A DNA stretch of 37,274 nt, taken from NCBI GenBank assembly GCA_019648995.1, contig BLXT01000368.1:229886-267159 (forward strand). The letters are read 5' to 3'. Position 1 is the first letter of the stretch, and each line of letters starts with the position of its first letter. The translations under genes were made by a program, and so were the position numbers. Under the pieces are notes generated by a model. It was not told the DNA's origin. It did not search any database and was given only the letters and a program-made list of their open reading frames with translations. This DNA is from Plakobranchus ocellatus (taxonomy: Eukaryota > Mollusca > Gastropoda > Plakobranchidae). This document shows positions 35,907 to 37,274 of this stretch, one piece after another.

Positions 35907-36802
35907 CTAGAAGCAAATAAATTGCATAAAAATGGAATATGTAAATAATAATATTTAAAAAAATAAATAAACAGAGCACCCTCATAAACAAGAACATTAG
36001 CTATATGATTTAATTTAATGCTCCCGTGAAGGTAAATTTTCCTGACAAACTTGAAAATTGCGGCATAATCCCTTTCCTTTTTCTCTTAAAAATGAGCAAT
36101 CACCAAAGATTTAAAAACCAAATATTATCAATTCAATCTTAATATCAAATGAGTAAGCCAACTTTAAAAAACATCTCAGCTACCAAGATTTGAAACACAT
36201 TTGGGTTTTATCAGACCTAAAATCTACATTATGAACAGGCCAAAAGAGAAGAAATATTTTACCAATATTTCTGTTATTTTTCCTCTCATTTCAGAACTTC
36301 AGAAATTTGGTTATCATTACTGTAATCAGTGATGATTTAGATCAGTAGTATATTAGTGAAATCATAAGGCCAAATGGTTGGCAGATTTACAAAAAAAGTA
36401 GTTTGTAAACTTAATCATAACTTACCTTAAATTAGCTGATTTAATAAAAACACATACATTGCTAAATTGTAAGTGCAAGAAGCATAATTCTCTTTCCTGT
36501 GTGGGCATTGAAAAAAAAATGCTTTACATCCATATCAAACCGGTGAAGATAAATATTTATAAATGTAAAAAAAAAAATGTCACAATAAAAGTGGATAGAA
36601 GAAAAGAAATGTATATTCTACATGTAGATCTAGATCTAGATCTAGTACCTTCGACCATATTTGGCTCAAATAAACTCTTAGTGAAGTTCTCAATCAAGAT
36701 ATTGTATGTAGGCTAAAGCTAGATATAGATCTAGAATCTAGATTTGATTTTTGTATTCCCAACGATTAGGCTTAGATCTAGATTGTAGTAGTGCAGGCCT
36801 AC
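35907..36802 (-). other. CBLL1 5' UTR intron
   Basis: The donor is GTAGGC after 36803 and the acceptor TTCTAG before 35906. TAGATC runs lie at 36625-36645 and 36717-36783. The plus-strand frame at 36459-36716 has no family resemblance. Confidence 0.55.
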
Positions 36803-37130
36803 CTTTTTCGTCCTTGAAATTCAAACCCTTGATCTCAGAGTCGGGAGACAAGGATTTAAGAATTAAATGTTAAATATTTTGCTGTTCTGACTTCATGAAA
36901 GTCGCAAGAGAAAAGACTGTCAATCATAAATCAGCAAGGTTGTGAAGGAGTTAGTTCGAGGACTGTAAGCGCAGGTAGCCATTTTGGAAACGCAGTGGCT
37001 ATTTTTACAGTCCCGTAAAGACGGTCCTCGGGGCTATTCTTACGGCTTAGAGTACGGTAGACGCATTGAAGTCTGAGAGACTGTTCAAACTTATGCGCAG
37101 AGGTATGTAAACTGCCGAGCACTGAATCGT
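36803..37130 (-). promoter_or_regulatory. CBLL1 promoter and untranslated first exon
   Basis: This block is richer in CpG than its surroundings. It includes a YY1-type AAAATGGC on the minus strand (36978-36985). The exon is inferred from a donor AAAAAG|GTAGGC at 36803 that joins exon 2 at 35906. In the CBLL1 frame the sequence before the donor reads a stop, then GFEFQGRKR without ATG, which supports noncoding status. A 63-codon minus-strand frame at 36931-37122 could be an upstream ORF or chance. The transcription start is not fixed. Confidence 0.45.
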
Positions 37131-37274
37131 TTTTCGATTATCCGGATAAATGGATGCAACTACTTTTCAAAATACGAATATTATATCCGCATAATGAGTT
37201 TGTTTATACATAATATTATAAGGGTTATCCCCTGTGTGCCTTAAAGTAGGCCTACATCCGATATCCAAATAAAA

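Noticed and set aside
36931..37122. 63-codon minus-strand frame as the CBLL1 N-terminus
   Set aside because: Its frame closes with a stop before the inferred exon 1 donor, so it cannot join the RING exons; at most it is an upstream ORF.

Overview
This is eukaryotic, AT-rich, intron-rich animal DNA. It carries three conserved single-copy-type nuclear genes, each assembled by hand from GT-AG exons, set among degraded transposons. The protein sequences are clearly bilaterian. The short-exon, long-intron layout, tRNA-derived SINEs, pogo-type MITEs and abundant TAGATC and TAGGCCTA words suggest a marine invertebrate, most likely a gastropod mollusc. That species-level guess is inference only.

Layout: (1) 1-9.7 kb, plus strand: RSL24D1 (RLP24), five exons from 398 to 9596, encoding a 162-residue 60S ribosome-assembly factor. 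(2) 9.7-16.2 kb: convergent intergenic space with a degenerate minisatellite, a SINE and a 478-bp MITE. (3) 16.2-23.5 kb, minus strand: a Rab GTPase of the RAB29/RAB32/RAB38 family (closest by eye to RAB29), five coding exons, 212 residues, ending in CPC. Its introns hold a pogo-type transposon remnant, a LINE fragment and a second kind of SINE. (4) 23.5-30.3 kb: the Rab upstream region. It has a dense TAGATC tract, a cluster of TCACATG boxes, a second LINE fragment, a recent SINE with a 10-bp target duplication, a GC-rich block that may be a first exon or promoter, and a long TA microsatellite. (5) 30.3-37.1 kb, minus strand: CBLL1 (Hakai), one untranslated and five coding exons, 691 residues, with a RING plus Hakai-type zinc finger and a long disordered tail. 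An RNase H domain from a LINE lies in one intron on the opposite strand.

The three genes act in separate processes (60S assembly, endolysosomal trafficking, ubiquitination/m6A writing) and do not form a pathway. I found no convincing new multi-gene system. The most interesting signals are three sizes of element sharing pogo-like termini, palindromic TAGGCCTA words and TAGATC tracts near gene 5' ends, the TCACATG cluster upstream of the Rab gene, altered zinc-binding spacings in Hakai, and the unexplained GC-rich candidate exon near 27.3 kb.
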